Source of the DNA: Drosophila miranda
Lineage: Eukaryota > Arthropoda > Insecta > Diptera > Drosophilidae
Length of the DNA stretch: 64,000 nt
Reading direction: 5' to 3'
Assembly (NCBI RefSeq): GCF_003369915.1
Contig: NC_046675.1
Coordinates: 15,934,001-15,998,000, forward strand
Part shown: positions 12,709-24,936 of the stretch, piece after piece
Layout: each line of letters starts with the position of its first letter
How positions within the stretch are numbered: the first letter of the stretch is position 1
Notes under the pieces: generated by a model
What the model was told of the DNA's origin: nothing
Seen by the model: only the letters and a program-made list of their open reading frames with translations
The model's database searches: none
Made by a program: the position numbers and the translations under genes

Positions 12709-13128
12709 CTTAAATATCAATTAAAATTATTTTTACAAAATCCAGCTCCAGCTAAATAACAATATTTTTAACAAAGTTATTAATGAGAATCCATTAAGAT
12801 ATTATGCAGGGTATTTATTGCATTAGCATAAGACGGCGTTTGCATAATTTTTATAATTTCTAATCAACCTGTTTAAAAAAAGGAAATAAATGTGTAATTA
12901 TATTATTGTAATATTTTATATTTTGTGGTATAAATCAAACAAGTAACAGCTTTTATTTTATTTCCCGCGCCCTAGTGTACCATACCCCCAACCCCTGCCC
13001 ATTCTTCATTTATTTTGTGGCGGTAGGTCACTTCATCAAAAGACGATTTCGTGATATGAACTGGCACATCTTTATACTGTATGGTTAGTGCTAATATTCA
13101 ACTAGATTTGGTATTAAATTTTTTAATG

Positions 13129-13440
13129 GCGATATTTCGCAATCGATAGGTGATGTTGATGCTCTTTACAGCACTGGTTGATCGGCGTTATTTGACAAAA
13201 AATTAAAAGCATAAGGCTTAATTTGGGCTAAAAACCGGAGATTGTGACAAGTGGGCCGACTAAAATCTATTATTAGTTGGTTATTGTTGGTTCTTATTAC
13301 TGAACATAGCTACATCGTGTAAAATCTGAAGCAAAATGGGTAAGTTTTTCTGGCTGCAAGAAAATAATGTGATAAGTGCAGCTAATAATTCTTACAATTT
13401 CCGAATCAGAAGGAACTGATCAGAAATCAGACAATGGGGA
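13129..13440 (+). repeat. Inverted duplication, right arm (promoter, exon 1, intron 1)
   Basis: Partner of 12361-12708. It contains the presumptive promoter (AATCGATAGG resembles the DRE core), the 5' UTR, the ATGG first exon at 13336-13339, a 70-bp intron and the start of exon 2. Between the arms (about 12709-13128) lies AT-rich spacer with no gene. Confidence 0.85.
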
Positions 13441-16400
13441 GGAACCAGGACGCTGTCCGCCAAGCATGACGTCATCGAAACCAATGCAATCGGGAGCCAA
13501 TTATAAGCCCACTCTTGACTCGCAAGGCCACTGTGCCCCGAAGACCAGAATTGCCGCTGTGACGAATGACTTTGGCAAGGAGATACCACTCTCCGTAATC
13601 ACGGGAGCAGACGGGCTGATAAAAGAGTTCACAATTCTTCCATCGAGAAAAGGTACAGCCACAGTGGGTGGGGTTACCGCCGGACCACAGGAGAGGGAGA
13701 GCTTCACGTTTGAGGAAATCAGAGCTGTAATGGAAGATGAAAAGCCCTATAATCTAATGCACATAGTCCATTCGGAACCTCAAGTCGGCGATGCTCTGGC
13801 GCCGAATCAGTCCCTACAGGATGAGAAGGTCGACTATGAGGAGAATCGGGTGGCCGAGTCCTTCGTTATGTACGAGCCCAGCAAGCTCCAGCTTCCCGAG
13901 CCACATTCGGCAATGGCACTGGTTGAGAAGACCATTCTTTCATCGGTGTCACTGCCCGACATCAGCTACGATCTGAAACTGCCCGGATCCTCCCCGGGCT
14001 GCCTGAGTACCCAGCAACTGGAGGCGGTGGTCCATGCCTGCCAGACCCATGAGCGGGTTCTACCCTGTGGGGAGCGGGCTGGCTTCCTTCTGGGCGATGG
14101 ACCTGGCGTGGGAAAGGGCCGGATCATAGCTGGGATCATATATGACAATTTCTTGAAGGGCCGCCAGCGGGCACTTTGGGTCTCCGTCTCGAATGTACTC
14201 AAGTGCGATGTGGAGCGTGATCTGAAAGACATTCGCGGGAGCAAGTGCGAGTGCGAGAAGATCAAAGTGGTGGTCTTGGACACATTGAATTTCTGGCGTA
14301 TAAGCTCCGAGGAGAACGACAAGTTCAAAGCAGGCATCGTCTTCTGCACGTACACCTCTCTGTTGGCGATGTCGGAGAAGCTCGATGGGAAGTACGATAA
14401 CCGTTTTCAACAGGTTTCCAGCTGGCTGGGCAAGGGCTTTGACGGGGTCATCGTCTTCGACGAGTGCGACAACGCCAGGAACCTCACTCGGGATAATGTC
14501 AGCGTGTTGCTGAAGCTGCAGAAGCAACTCCCCAATGCTCGGATGGTTTATGTCTTGGCCACGGAGCCCAGCGATCCCAGAAAAATGACCTTTATGACGC
14601 GTCTGGGCCTGTGGGGCCCCGGAACGGCCTATTTGAAATTCGATAGCTTTGCGAATGAGATGCAAAATCGAAACCCAGCCAGCATGAAGATGTTGTGCAT
14701 GGACATGAAGCTGCGAGGCACCTACATAGCTCGACAGCTGAGCTTCAAGAAGGTCGGCGTCCGCATCGAAGAGGTTGCCATGACGAGGGAGTTCTGCAAG
14801 ACGTACGATCATGCAGCCAAACTCTGGGCCGAGATCAACATGAAGTGGCAAGCAGCCTGCCGCCTGTTACACGTCGAGCCCTACACGCAGCAGAAGATCT
14901 GGGACGAGTACTGGTCCTCGCATCAACAGTTCTTTCGATTCTTGTGCCTCGCCGGCAAGGTGGAAAATGCCCTGAATCTGGCTCGTCACGCCCTCGACCA
15001 AGGTAAGGCGGTGGTCATTAACCTTCAATCCACAGAAGAGTCGTGGACTATCGAATACTTGAAGGGCCACAAAGGCAAGCTTAAAGAGCCTGTATCCACT
15101 TTGAAGGTGATTATGAGATTGTTTGTAGAGAAATACTTTCCGGCGCCCAAACTCAAGGATTTTAATCGTCTGATCAACATGGCGGTCATAAACACATCGC
15201 AATCAAAGAGACACAGGCTGAACTCCGATGAGGATGCCGAATACGTTGAATCCGATGAGACCGACATGGAAAAGGCCGACAGTGGTAAGAGTGTATTTGT
15301 TGGATCTTCGATCATACTTGTATCTATTCTTTCATATAGATAAACCCATGCAGGAGCGCATCCTGGTTCACTTGCACGACTATCTGCGGTCCAAGCAAAG
15401 CAAAGAAAAGGACACTTCCGGAGACATCACCGATTACGATGTGGGATGTTGTATCTACATGCGATACCAGATGCTGTGCAAGATTGATTTCTTAGGTCGC
15501 CGGCTGCCTGCCAATACGATGGACAAGCTTAAAGCAAGACTAGGCGGCCACAAAGCGGTGGCCGAGATAACCACAAGACGGGGAGGAATCGTTTCTATTA
15601 AGCAGGTCTACCAGTATATGCCGCGCTGTAGTAGCGTGGCCCATCGGGACCACGTCAACTTCATGGAGCATCAAAGTTTTATGGCGGACAGCAAGAAGGT
15701 GGCCATCATTTCGGAGACCACCGCCATGGGCATCTCTCTGCACAGCGACAAGACTGTGGCCAATCAGCGCCAGCGTGTGCACATCATCTTGGAGCTTCCG
15801 TCGAGCTTGGACCTGGCTATTCAACAATTGGGTCGCACGCATCGCTCCAATCAGGTCAACACCCCGGAATATGTGTTTGTTGTCGCGGACCTGGTAGGCG
15901 AACGACGCATGGCCACCACCGTCGCCGCTCGATTGAAGGCTCTGGGTGCTTGGATCAAGGACAATACCCTGTCCACCGATGACTCAGATCTTGAACAGAT
16001 CAATATTAACAACATCCATGGACCCAGCAGCCTCTACCATGTGATCCAACAGATGGCAGGCCAGAGAAGCATCGATCCCTCTGAGATACCAGACACGTAC
16101 AAGGGGGACTTTCTGGCCGACTGCGAAGTGGCCCTTGGCGATGTGGGCGTGCTCAATGTGGAGACAGGAGAGAACGGCGTCGAGATTTATAGCGTCGCCA
16201 AGGACTCCTCGAACGTTGATAGATTCATCAACAGATTGCGCGGGTGTTGCGTGGAGATTCAGAATTTCATATTCAAGTTCTTTATCGACAACATGTACGG
16301 GGGTATTGCGCAAATGAAGCGATCGGGTCGCTTTAACATTGGAATCCTCGACCTGACGGCCCACGAAGTTAGCGTAAAGTCCGTTAGGGAGATACAATTT

Positions 16401-17110
16401 ACAAGGATGTTCACCAATGGCTCGGAAACCACACAGCTGCACACGTTGCAGGTGGAACGTGGCATGACATTTAATACGGCTATGACCATGTAAGTTTTGC
16501 TTTTTACTTTGTCTCAGTCGCAAAACTGGTAACACGTTTTCCTCGTAGTTACCGCAAAAGAGCACGTAAGCGCTACGAAGGCTTCTATCAATTGAAAAAG
16601 AAGAAACGGGACAAAAGGGTAGTTATCTTATGCCTGGTAGCCAAGTCGAGTGCCCAGTTTGCCATATGCCTCAAAGACATCCAAATGGAGATCTACCGAC
16701 CCCATATCGGACGTCAAGTGCGCATCGAAAACCTCAAGTCCATTGCCTCGCGCTTTTTAAGGGTCAAGTTGAAAACGGCCCAGAAATATTGGCAGGAACA
16801 GTATGATGTGTGTCTAAACACCTGTTCCCATATCTTTTGGAATCGCACGTGTCACTTTCCCGATGACTGTATGGACGGCAAGCGTATACGCACCTATAAT
16901 GTGCTCTCGGGGCGTGTGCTGCCCTTTTGGAACCGCATTACTAATATCTTTGAGAAGAACAGGTACAGGATCCAGATGATTAGTGCAAAAACTGATGTAG
17001 GTCAGAATATTGTGGGTATTGTGGTGCCGAATTCCGTCTTCAAGATAATCTACAGTGATTTGTCTTCAAATGTTTGTAAAGTTGAAGTATTAGAATCCAC
17101 GAAAGAGTGA
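13336..17110 (+). CDS. Strawberry notch (SBNO) paralogue, DExH-like helicase protein
   Basis: Four exons (13336-13339, 13410-15284, 15340-16489, 16549-17110) join in frame to 1,196 residues; every intron is 55-70 bp with GT-AG ends. The start follows from splicing the 4-nt first exon ATGG to AAGGAACTGATCAG, giving MEGTDQ. The AAA_34-type half carries a Walker A GDGPGVGKGR (about residue 230), RALWVSVSNVLK, TYTSLLA, FDECDNARNL (about 350) and LGLWGPGTA. The Helicase_C_4 half has GISLHSD, LELPSSLDLAIQQ and motif VI GRTHRSNQ (about 790). Strawberry notch is a nuclear co-regulator acting with Notch and EGFR signalling in flies. Against the canonical family the DECH box reads DECD and SAT reads LAT. 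At 1,196 residues it is shorter than fly Sno, lacking long low-complexity ends, and few introns remain. The uninterrupted frame argues for function. I cannot say which Drosophila lineages carry it. Confidence 0.9.
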
Positions 17111-17346
17111 TTAGTATATGTAAACAATATGATCTTAGAACCATTATATAAAAGACTTGTTTGTGTTTGAACTCTTCCAAAACGGCTCGACCAGTTTTAA
17201 TGCAATTTTTGTTGTATATTTAGTGGGTTAAAAGTTTTTTAACTGGGAATTCGACTTGGTAGAGCACAAAGAACAGCAACACGATAACGATAATGTGAGT
17301 GTGAGCATGTCGTAATTGCGTGAATTTTAATCACAAGAGGCACGAG

Positions 17347-17960
17347 ATGAACGAAAACAACAATCACAATTGGAACGGAGACAATCGCGCCGGTAGGTAA
17401 TTGACACTCACAGAGAAATTGGCAACGTTAAGCATTTACATCCGCTTTGTTTCTTCCTCTTGCAATCGAGTACGATTATATTACACTCATCCAAAAGTAC
17501 TGATTGGTGCTATGGATACTGTCATGCGCTCAAATTCAAAATTGAGTCATATGTAATGCTCATGGTCACGGATCCAGATTCCAACCTGTTTCCATTCGCA
17601 CATAAAATTAATGCTCCCAAATTACATCGATCGTAGAAACAGACATAGTTCGCAATATGAGAGATTATAGCCTTTCACCTATACTATATTAAAATATAAA
17701 AAAGTAAATATATATTCTCTCAGTACGCGTTCTACTGCTCTCGTTGCATCTTGCTCCGTGCTCAATTGACCGCAGCTCGACCGAAATGCTCAAACTTAAG
17801 CTGCAGTCAGTCCAACGTGTGGATCACCTCGAATATTCTTGGAAAAATCAACTCCACACAGAGCTGGCTCGCATGGCACAGATGAAACCACATTTAGAGA
17901 GAAAGCGAGAGGCCAGGCGAAAGGAGTTAACTCTGGTCTGGTTTTGGTCTTTTTCGAGAC
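17347..17960 (+). pseudogene. Coding-like, frame-disrupted remnant of unknown gene
   Basis: An ATG at 17347 opens MNENNNHNWNGDNRA, followed by a GTAGGT donor at 17393. About 17472-17637 is open and protein-like in one frame (DWCYGYCHALKFKIESYVML, then VTDPDSNLFPFAHKI). The short stretch before it (YDYITLIQKY) reads in another frame. After ATATTCTCTCAG at about 17724, a further open stretch encodes TEMLKLKLQSVQRVDH, then WKNQLHTELARMAQMK, then a basic ERKREARRKE. No single splicing scheme I tried joins these in frame. I recognise no family. It may be a decayed duplicate, or a real small gene whose splicing I failed to solve. Confidence 0.3.
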
Positions 17961-19701
17961 TCTTCATATGCAAGGCGGTTCGGAAGGAAAGGAAGCCCGA
18001 AAGTTTTTGCCATTATTTTCTTTGTGCATAATTAGAATAATATTTGATTAAAAACATTTTATTTCAATTACACAAATGGCAGAGCAGAGCAGAGAGAAGC
18101 AAAACTAAACACGCAGTGTACATTTGCCCAGGGCTCATTGTCCAACCGGAGCAGAAACTGGGGACCCGAACCCGAACCAGAAGCAGCTGCTTGGGTTCGC
18201 TGAAGCTGAAGATGGATATGGAGATGGAGCGGAGATGCCCCCAGAAGCAGTCTAAAAATTGAAGAAGGAGACACTGGAAAAACAATAAGACAGAAGAAGG
18301 ACAATTAGCGTTGCTGAACAAAGTTAAGCATTTGATGGAGCGCAGACAAGCGTGAAATGATGAAATAATATCACAAATACTGGAGAGCAAAAAAACGAAC
18401 TAAATTAAATGAGCGGACTCATCAAGGCCCTACCTAGCCTCTACCTGCGTGATGTGCTAGGGAATAACTTGGAGTGGGGTACTTGGTAAATTGCCCCAAT
18501 CATTTACCACAATTTCAAAAGGGATCTTGAGCGGATGGAGCGATAAAAGTTTCAAGCACACTCCAATGCCAATATAATTGTCTGTGTTAATTGAAAAAGT
18601 TGCTGCTTGCTGCCGTTGCAGCAGCTGCTGTTTCTCCTTCTTAATTTGCATTAGTTTTTGAAGTTGAGCTGTGATTGGGTTCTCCAAGTGTCCTGCTTGT
18701 CCTGTCCACACTCGCACGCACACCACACACAACCAAACAGTAGACAGACATCTGAGACAGCTTTTGTAAATTGAAACACATTTGCCAGAGTCCACTTCAA
18801 GCATATCTAATCCTTGGCCTGCCCTTCAGAACTAACCTCGATTGACAGGACAGCATGGGACTCTGGCCTTTGTGTTTGCCCATTGTTGTGTTGATTATTG
18901 GTTTTGGCGTATTAGTAACCATTATGCATGTCCATAATATGCAATTAATTAATGTTCGATGCAAATTACAATCTGCAGTAGTCGTAGTCGTCGTCGGAGT
19001 CGGACAAGGGTCCACATCAGCATCTACATCAATCAGCACGAGGACCGGACCCGAACGAGATACCAAATAGAAAATCTTTGAGCTTAAGCAGCTGTTCGAT
19101 TCAGCTCGGAGTTCTGCATAAATTGTAATTAAATTAGAAGGCGAAATTGAATCGATTCGATGCGATGCCAGGAGAGCCACTCGTTGTCCTGCTCCATTGA
19201 TTTGCAAATCACTTTTTCCAGGGGGTTGGGTCCAAAATGAAATTAATCTATGCATATTGCAGTCGGAATATGCAAAAGGCTCTAAGCTGATTGTCGACCC
19301 ATCCACGACCACCAAATCGATTTGCTGCTCGACTGGCCCCAAAAACATCGACATCTTCATCTTCAATTGGAATTCGAACAATTATGAAATACTTAATTAA
19401 TTGCATCTAACGTTGCTTATCCCCGAAGTGTAGTCACACCTGGGCGCCTAATTAGTGCTTAGCTCTTGGCTCTTGGCTCTTGGCTTTGTCTTTTTCATTT
19501 AGCATTTCATTAAATTAACCGCTGTCGAAAAGGCTTCATCCCAACACAAAACATTTATATTGTATATAATGGCCAGAACACACAAAAGTTTTTCATTTAA
19601 ATGGAATGCAGCCATGTGCATTAGAATGAAGCATCTCGGACCTACTTAAGGCCATAAGCTATTCATAAACTTTGCCTTCGAATCGAATTATAAGTCTTGG
19701 C

Positions 19702-19733
19702 CAGAGCAGAGCAGAGCAGAGCAGAACAGAACG
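19702..19733. repeat. (gcaga)n pentanucleotide microsatellite
   Basis: Four gcaga-type units, then gcagaacagaac. A similar run occurs at 41429-41456. Confidence 0.85.
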
Positions 19734-20903
19734 GAAAAGAAAACAAAGGCAACAGAGATGGAGATAGAGAGAAAAACCAGCAACTATTTTGCCCAAGTGA
19801 ACAAAAGTTGATGGCCAAGTTAACTTGACTCTGAGATTTAAGTAGAATATAATATAAAATATTTTGCTGGAAACAATACGCCGCACATAATTTGATGCAT
19901 GCCACATACACAGCAAGCCCTGGGGCGACCTCCAGACAAGAAACAAGGAGCAGCCGCCACATGTGAGGCAGCTGGATATGCATATGCAACGTGTGCGTGT
20001 CCTGGCTAGATAAGCAACAAGCCCTCATCCCTGGCTCTTCATCCATCCTTATTATTAAGTATGCTTTAGTTAATTTCGCTGCATTTCAGCTCAAGTACAA
20101 AAGAAATGTCGGAAAAACAAGGCAACAAAAAAATACTGGAAAGAAATGCGAGTCGAGACTGTAGATACCCTTAGAGACCCAATGTTTAACTTTAATGGAG
20201 ATTATCTTACATTAAATCCAATTAAACCGCATTCTGAATAATGATCTATTCAAAAGACCTATTAAAAAGAGAGCTCTTTATGCAGTTCTCGTAAACCGAT
20301 GGACCTAGAACTGAGCTTTAGAACAGCTTTGATTAAGATTAAGATCCTTTAAGAGGTCGGAAATTCTTCATAATACCCTCTTCAAGTGCTTTAAAAACAA
20401 CAACCCGCGACCTTTCTCCCACACATCAGGCATGCAAAACTTTAGCCAGTTCCTCCTCCTCCCCCCCTTTTGGCGCCACTCCACAGCACTAGCTTGTTTT
20501 AAGTTTTGCGTATAACTTTTTTGTACCCCGCCCTTGGCCATACTCTACCCCCGCGATCCACTCTTGTTTTGGGCAAACAACAAAATTATATAAACGACGT
20601 CGACTCGAATTGAACGCCTTCGGTTATTTACGCGAAGTTTAATGGAATTTTCAACAGTTTTTGCAACAGTGATTTGCCAGCCGCAGAGACCCCGAACGGA
20701 GATCTCTTCACGCAGTGCGGGTGCGGCTGTTCCTCGATGTTTTTGCTCTGTTTATTTGCCTGCGAGTTTTCCGCTTTTCTTCCGTGGCATATACAGAAAT
20801 GAAGTTTTAAAACTTTATTTGTGCGGCCGCCAGTTTTGTAATTGACATATGCAATTTGTTTGGCAGTTCTGGGGGATGCCTCGCCTCCCAAAACCTTGTC
20901 TCT

Positions 20904-20938
20904 CTGCCTGCCTGCCTGCCTGTCTGTCTGTCTGTCAG
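20904..20938. repeat. Compound (tgcc)n(tgtc)n microsatellite
   Basis: Four tgcc units pass directly into four or five tgtc units. Confidence 0.85.
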
Positions 20939-22734
20939 TTATATGGAGGAGCAGCTATTTCATACCATACTTGTTAATACTTTCAATTGGCACTTTGCCT
21001 GCTTTTGGTATTCATGGAGATTTTTGTGCAACAGCAGAAAGCAATGACCCGAAAGATTTAAAAGAAATTTATCTAAGAATAAAATTTATATGTATCCAAT
21101 CCGGTATACAGATCAACAATTATTTCTCGATTTCCCCTGTCTCTGCAGCTAGCCAATAAAATTTGAATACTAACCATAAGTTCATAAGGAAGTCATTCAT
21201 ATATATTGTTTTTAAAGACAGCTCAATTCGAATTAATATCAGCAAAGCCATCAGAATTTCAATAGGTAAAAAAATACCTCTATTTTAAGATGAAAGAGAA
21301 CTTAAACCAGCATAGACAATGTCTACCATTCTAGCCTCTCTTAGTGTTTACTTTGGTTTTAAATTATTTCTACTCATCCCGGTAGCGGGTATCTCAAGGT
21401 CGAGACCCAGAGCTCATCTAAAATATTCATAGCTTTTTTCATAGCCCGAAATGAATTAAAATGTCAAAATGGAAATATTTGTTGTCAGCTCTTGAAAGGC
21501 AAAGACTCAAAGACTGAGCACAAATGCATGTCCCATTTTTGTGTATTTTAATGAAAAGAATTAGCATAAAATGCGAATGACAGGTACTCTGCATCATTCC
21601 CATCCGCAACCCCACCCTCACCCATTTCCATTTCCATTTGCTCCATTTAATTTGTCAAAAATAATGACAAGGTTTCAGCAGGCACTTTTGGGATTTACAA
21701 AACCAAAAAAAAAGAACCAAAAAGGGGCAGCAGCAAGAACTACCTATTTACTTTGAAGTTTCAGTTGCTGTATCTTTTAGCCCCTACTAGGCCGGTCATC
21801 TGTATATAGCACTGTATTTGGGGCATTTTTAATTCGACTGATGGGCGGAGGGGGTGTGCGAGACACAGAGAGAGAAAGAGCGAGATAACTTAAAAGTCAT
21901 GATGGGTATTAAGCGTCCGTCCAACCCTTCCTACATGAGAGCCAGAGCCGGCGGCAAAATATGTTCGCAGTCGGTTGGGTTGGGTCGGCAAACCCTTATC
22001 AAAATATTTATATGACTTCGCATATGTTAAACGCAGAAATTGTTTGAAAAGAGCACCCAGAGCCCATCAGGCTTGACCACTCCACCAACCACCTACCTCC
22101 GCCCTCTCGCACTCGCCCACGTACTCTTATGTATGAAAAAAATGCTTAATGGCCTGTAATCTGCTTAAAACTTGGACATGAGTTCAATTTGCCAAATGGC
22201 AGCCACGAATTGAACGGAACAGAGAGTCGGGGCAGAACGAGGACACACACGGTGTGGGGGCGGGACTTTAAGCTGATTCTGCTACATTGTGTGGAATGCC
22301 GGATACTTTTTCGGTATCTCTTTTATATAATTTATGATCTCTGTATGATGGAAAAAGCCTGGGTGCTTATACAATTTTTGTATTTTAATTAATGCTCACA
22401 CACACATCCATCTCAGTGGGGGAGCACGAGCAGCACGAGGAGTTTTCCAAGAAACCCGCCCCTCAGCTGCACTTTGTTCATTCGAACGGAACAGAAACAG
22501 TAACGGAAAAAAGCTTGAGGAGAGGCAAACAAAAAAAAAACGCATCAAAAAGGGTTCACATCCTGTGGTCCGTTCCGACCCTAAATTCAATTTGCGTTCC
22601 TTTTGCAGCTTTGTTCCTTTTTTCCTTTTCTCTGGATTCGGACGTGTGTGTGTTTATAAAATGATTTTTCTTTTGGAAATTGAAAATTTCACATGTTAGC
22701 CCAGGAGTGCGGATTGTTTTGAAGGTAGAACCGA

Positions 22735-22870
22735 GAATTAATTACGTCCATTTCTATGATGGAAATTAATTGAGGCATAAACTTGTTTCTCACACTTGAG
22801 GGAGTATGGGTTTTTTTTTAGATGTGTGTTTCGCAATTAATTTAAATAAATTAATTAATTTTTCATTGCG
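22735..22870. promoter_or_regulatory. Cluster of TAATTA homeodomain-type sites
   Basis: Within about 135 bp, AATTAATTA-type cores occur at least five times, including ATTAATTAATT near 22850. TAATTA is the known core bound by many homeodomain proteins. An enhancer role is inference; AT-rich composition alone could generate the motif. Confidence 0.3.
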
Positions 22871-24904
22871 ATTAAACGAAGCTGGCAGGTTGTTGGCTGG
22901 AATACATGTAACTATAAATATAATCAATGAAAAATCATATAATTAGAGAATGATCCGCTCAACCCTTTAACAATAAGTTATGGCCTAACCCGAGGCGAAA
23001 CACACACACACACACACAGGATAATCGACTTAAATACTTTGGTGCAACTGAAAAATTAAGCGCATCAATCAGTTTAAGTTTCAGATGTAATCAAAAGCAA
23101 ATCAACAACACCCTCCATCCGGATTAATTAGAGCTTAACATCCGCTGTGGAAATACTCGTATTATGCCTGAGAGCTAGCAAAGGGATGGGTTGGGTATTT
23201 ATCCATTAGAAGGAGGAAAGGGAAGAGGATCCGAAACCACAATACACACATAATGACATCAATGGGAAGCTGATGGCAAATGTTGAGGGCCGCAGTGCAT
23301 ATTCATTACATGGCCACAACCGCTGCCACACGAGCTGCCAATATCGAGAAGACGTCGCTGGGAGACAAACAGAAGTCTGTGTGGAAGCCAGGTATTGGCA
23401 GAACACACTTGCATAATATCATCATCCAGTTGCCTTTGCTGCGGTTGCCATTGTTGCACAAGTATGGCGTTGGCGGGGGATTCGGATCCTAAATGGGATA
23501 ATATCTGGCAAGAGAAAACAATTTGCTAATTTGTGTGGAGAAGCTTCGAATGAGATTGGTATTTCGAGGATAGTCAGGCAGTGCAATTTCCCAAAAGATG
23601 GATGCCATTCATCTTCCATCCTCCAAGGAAATCTTAGTCTTGATACGACCCTGGTGATAGCTTCAATAGAACTCTATCCTTTTCTCCACTTCCATGGTGT
23701 TTTCAGCATAATATACCACCCATTAAAAGTCTTAAATTACTAACTAATGACAAGTCTAATGCCAAATTCAGACTTCTAATTGGACACAAATTTAATGAAA
23801 TAATAACCAGCAAATTGCAATCCATGAAGCTTAAACAGAACAGGGAAAACTTTTTTTATTCAGCTGTGAGGCGGGGCTTCCGTGTCAAGGACTTGGCCTG
23901 CAGCGACATAAAAAGTTAACGACGCCAACTAAATTAAAATATAATTTCGAAACTGAAACAGTCGCAGCAAGCCAGGACCCCTGCCACCCCTGCCGAGCCC
24001 CCTCTCCAATGCGGTGGAACCAAAGGAAATCTGAAAAATATTAAGCAAACATAAAGAGCATTTTTTCTTGTTTGGTGCCATGCAAATCAGAAAACCGAAC
24101 GCCCAAACACACAAACACATAAAGAACATGCGTATTAATAAAGCCAAGAATTGAAAAGCAAGAGATGGGGGAGGACGTGGAGGAGGAGGAGTTGAGAGGA
24201 GTAGGCGGAGCAGATGGAAAAGCAAAGAAAAGCCAGCAGAATGCTGGTAGCAATATTTCTAATCTAATTTCAAAGTTGCGGGGGAAATACAAAAAATTAA
24301 AAGAAAATACTCAGCACCAGAGAGCCAAGCCAAATGCAAAGAGAAAATGAGTAAAGAGAAATACTACCCTCTGGAACCGATGCACTAAATACCCTAGAAA
24401 ATTCATGTTTGCTACGGCAGGTATTTCTACCTTTATTGTGGATAATTTTTTGAGCCAAATAATGTATTAAATTGGAGATCGTTTCGAAATCCATTATAAC
24501 GAGGATGGAAAACATTTTATTTATAGCTACAATATATGTATATCGGCCGACATTAGTTCAATATCGGGACCACGACAACGACCCAAGACATTTTTATATA
24601 ATAGAAAGATATGTACTTTATGAGATGACTCTTTTTTTATATTGCAAACATTTTCTTATAATAATGAAACCCTCTGGAAGGGTATAAAGATGGGACAAAA
24701 AAAATTGTTAGTACATAAGCAAAAGAATGAAGAAAGCACAACAATGCAGGCCGAGGCCCGAGCCACGAGCCCAAAGACTCGCCAAAGAAATGTTTATCAA
24801 AGTTTCCAGGGGAGTACGACGAGGTGGGATGTCGAATGTCGCTAAATGAAATTAGAAACGCATAAAAGAATAATACACGATGCCAAAGGGGGTTGGCTGT
24901 CATA

Positions 24905-24936
24905 CAGGGACCATGCGGGACCATGCGGGACCAGGG
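24905..24936. repeat. gggaccatgc decamer repeats
   Basis: Two full gggaccatgc units flanked by a diverged unit on each side. Confidence 0.8.

Noticed and set aside
14060-14851. 263-codon frame on the minus strand
   Set aside because: It is the exact antisense of the strawberry notch paralogue exon 2, whose GC-rich codons keep the reverse frame open.
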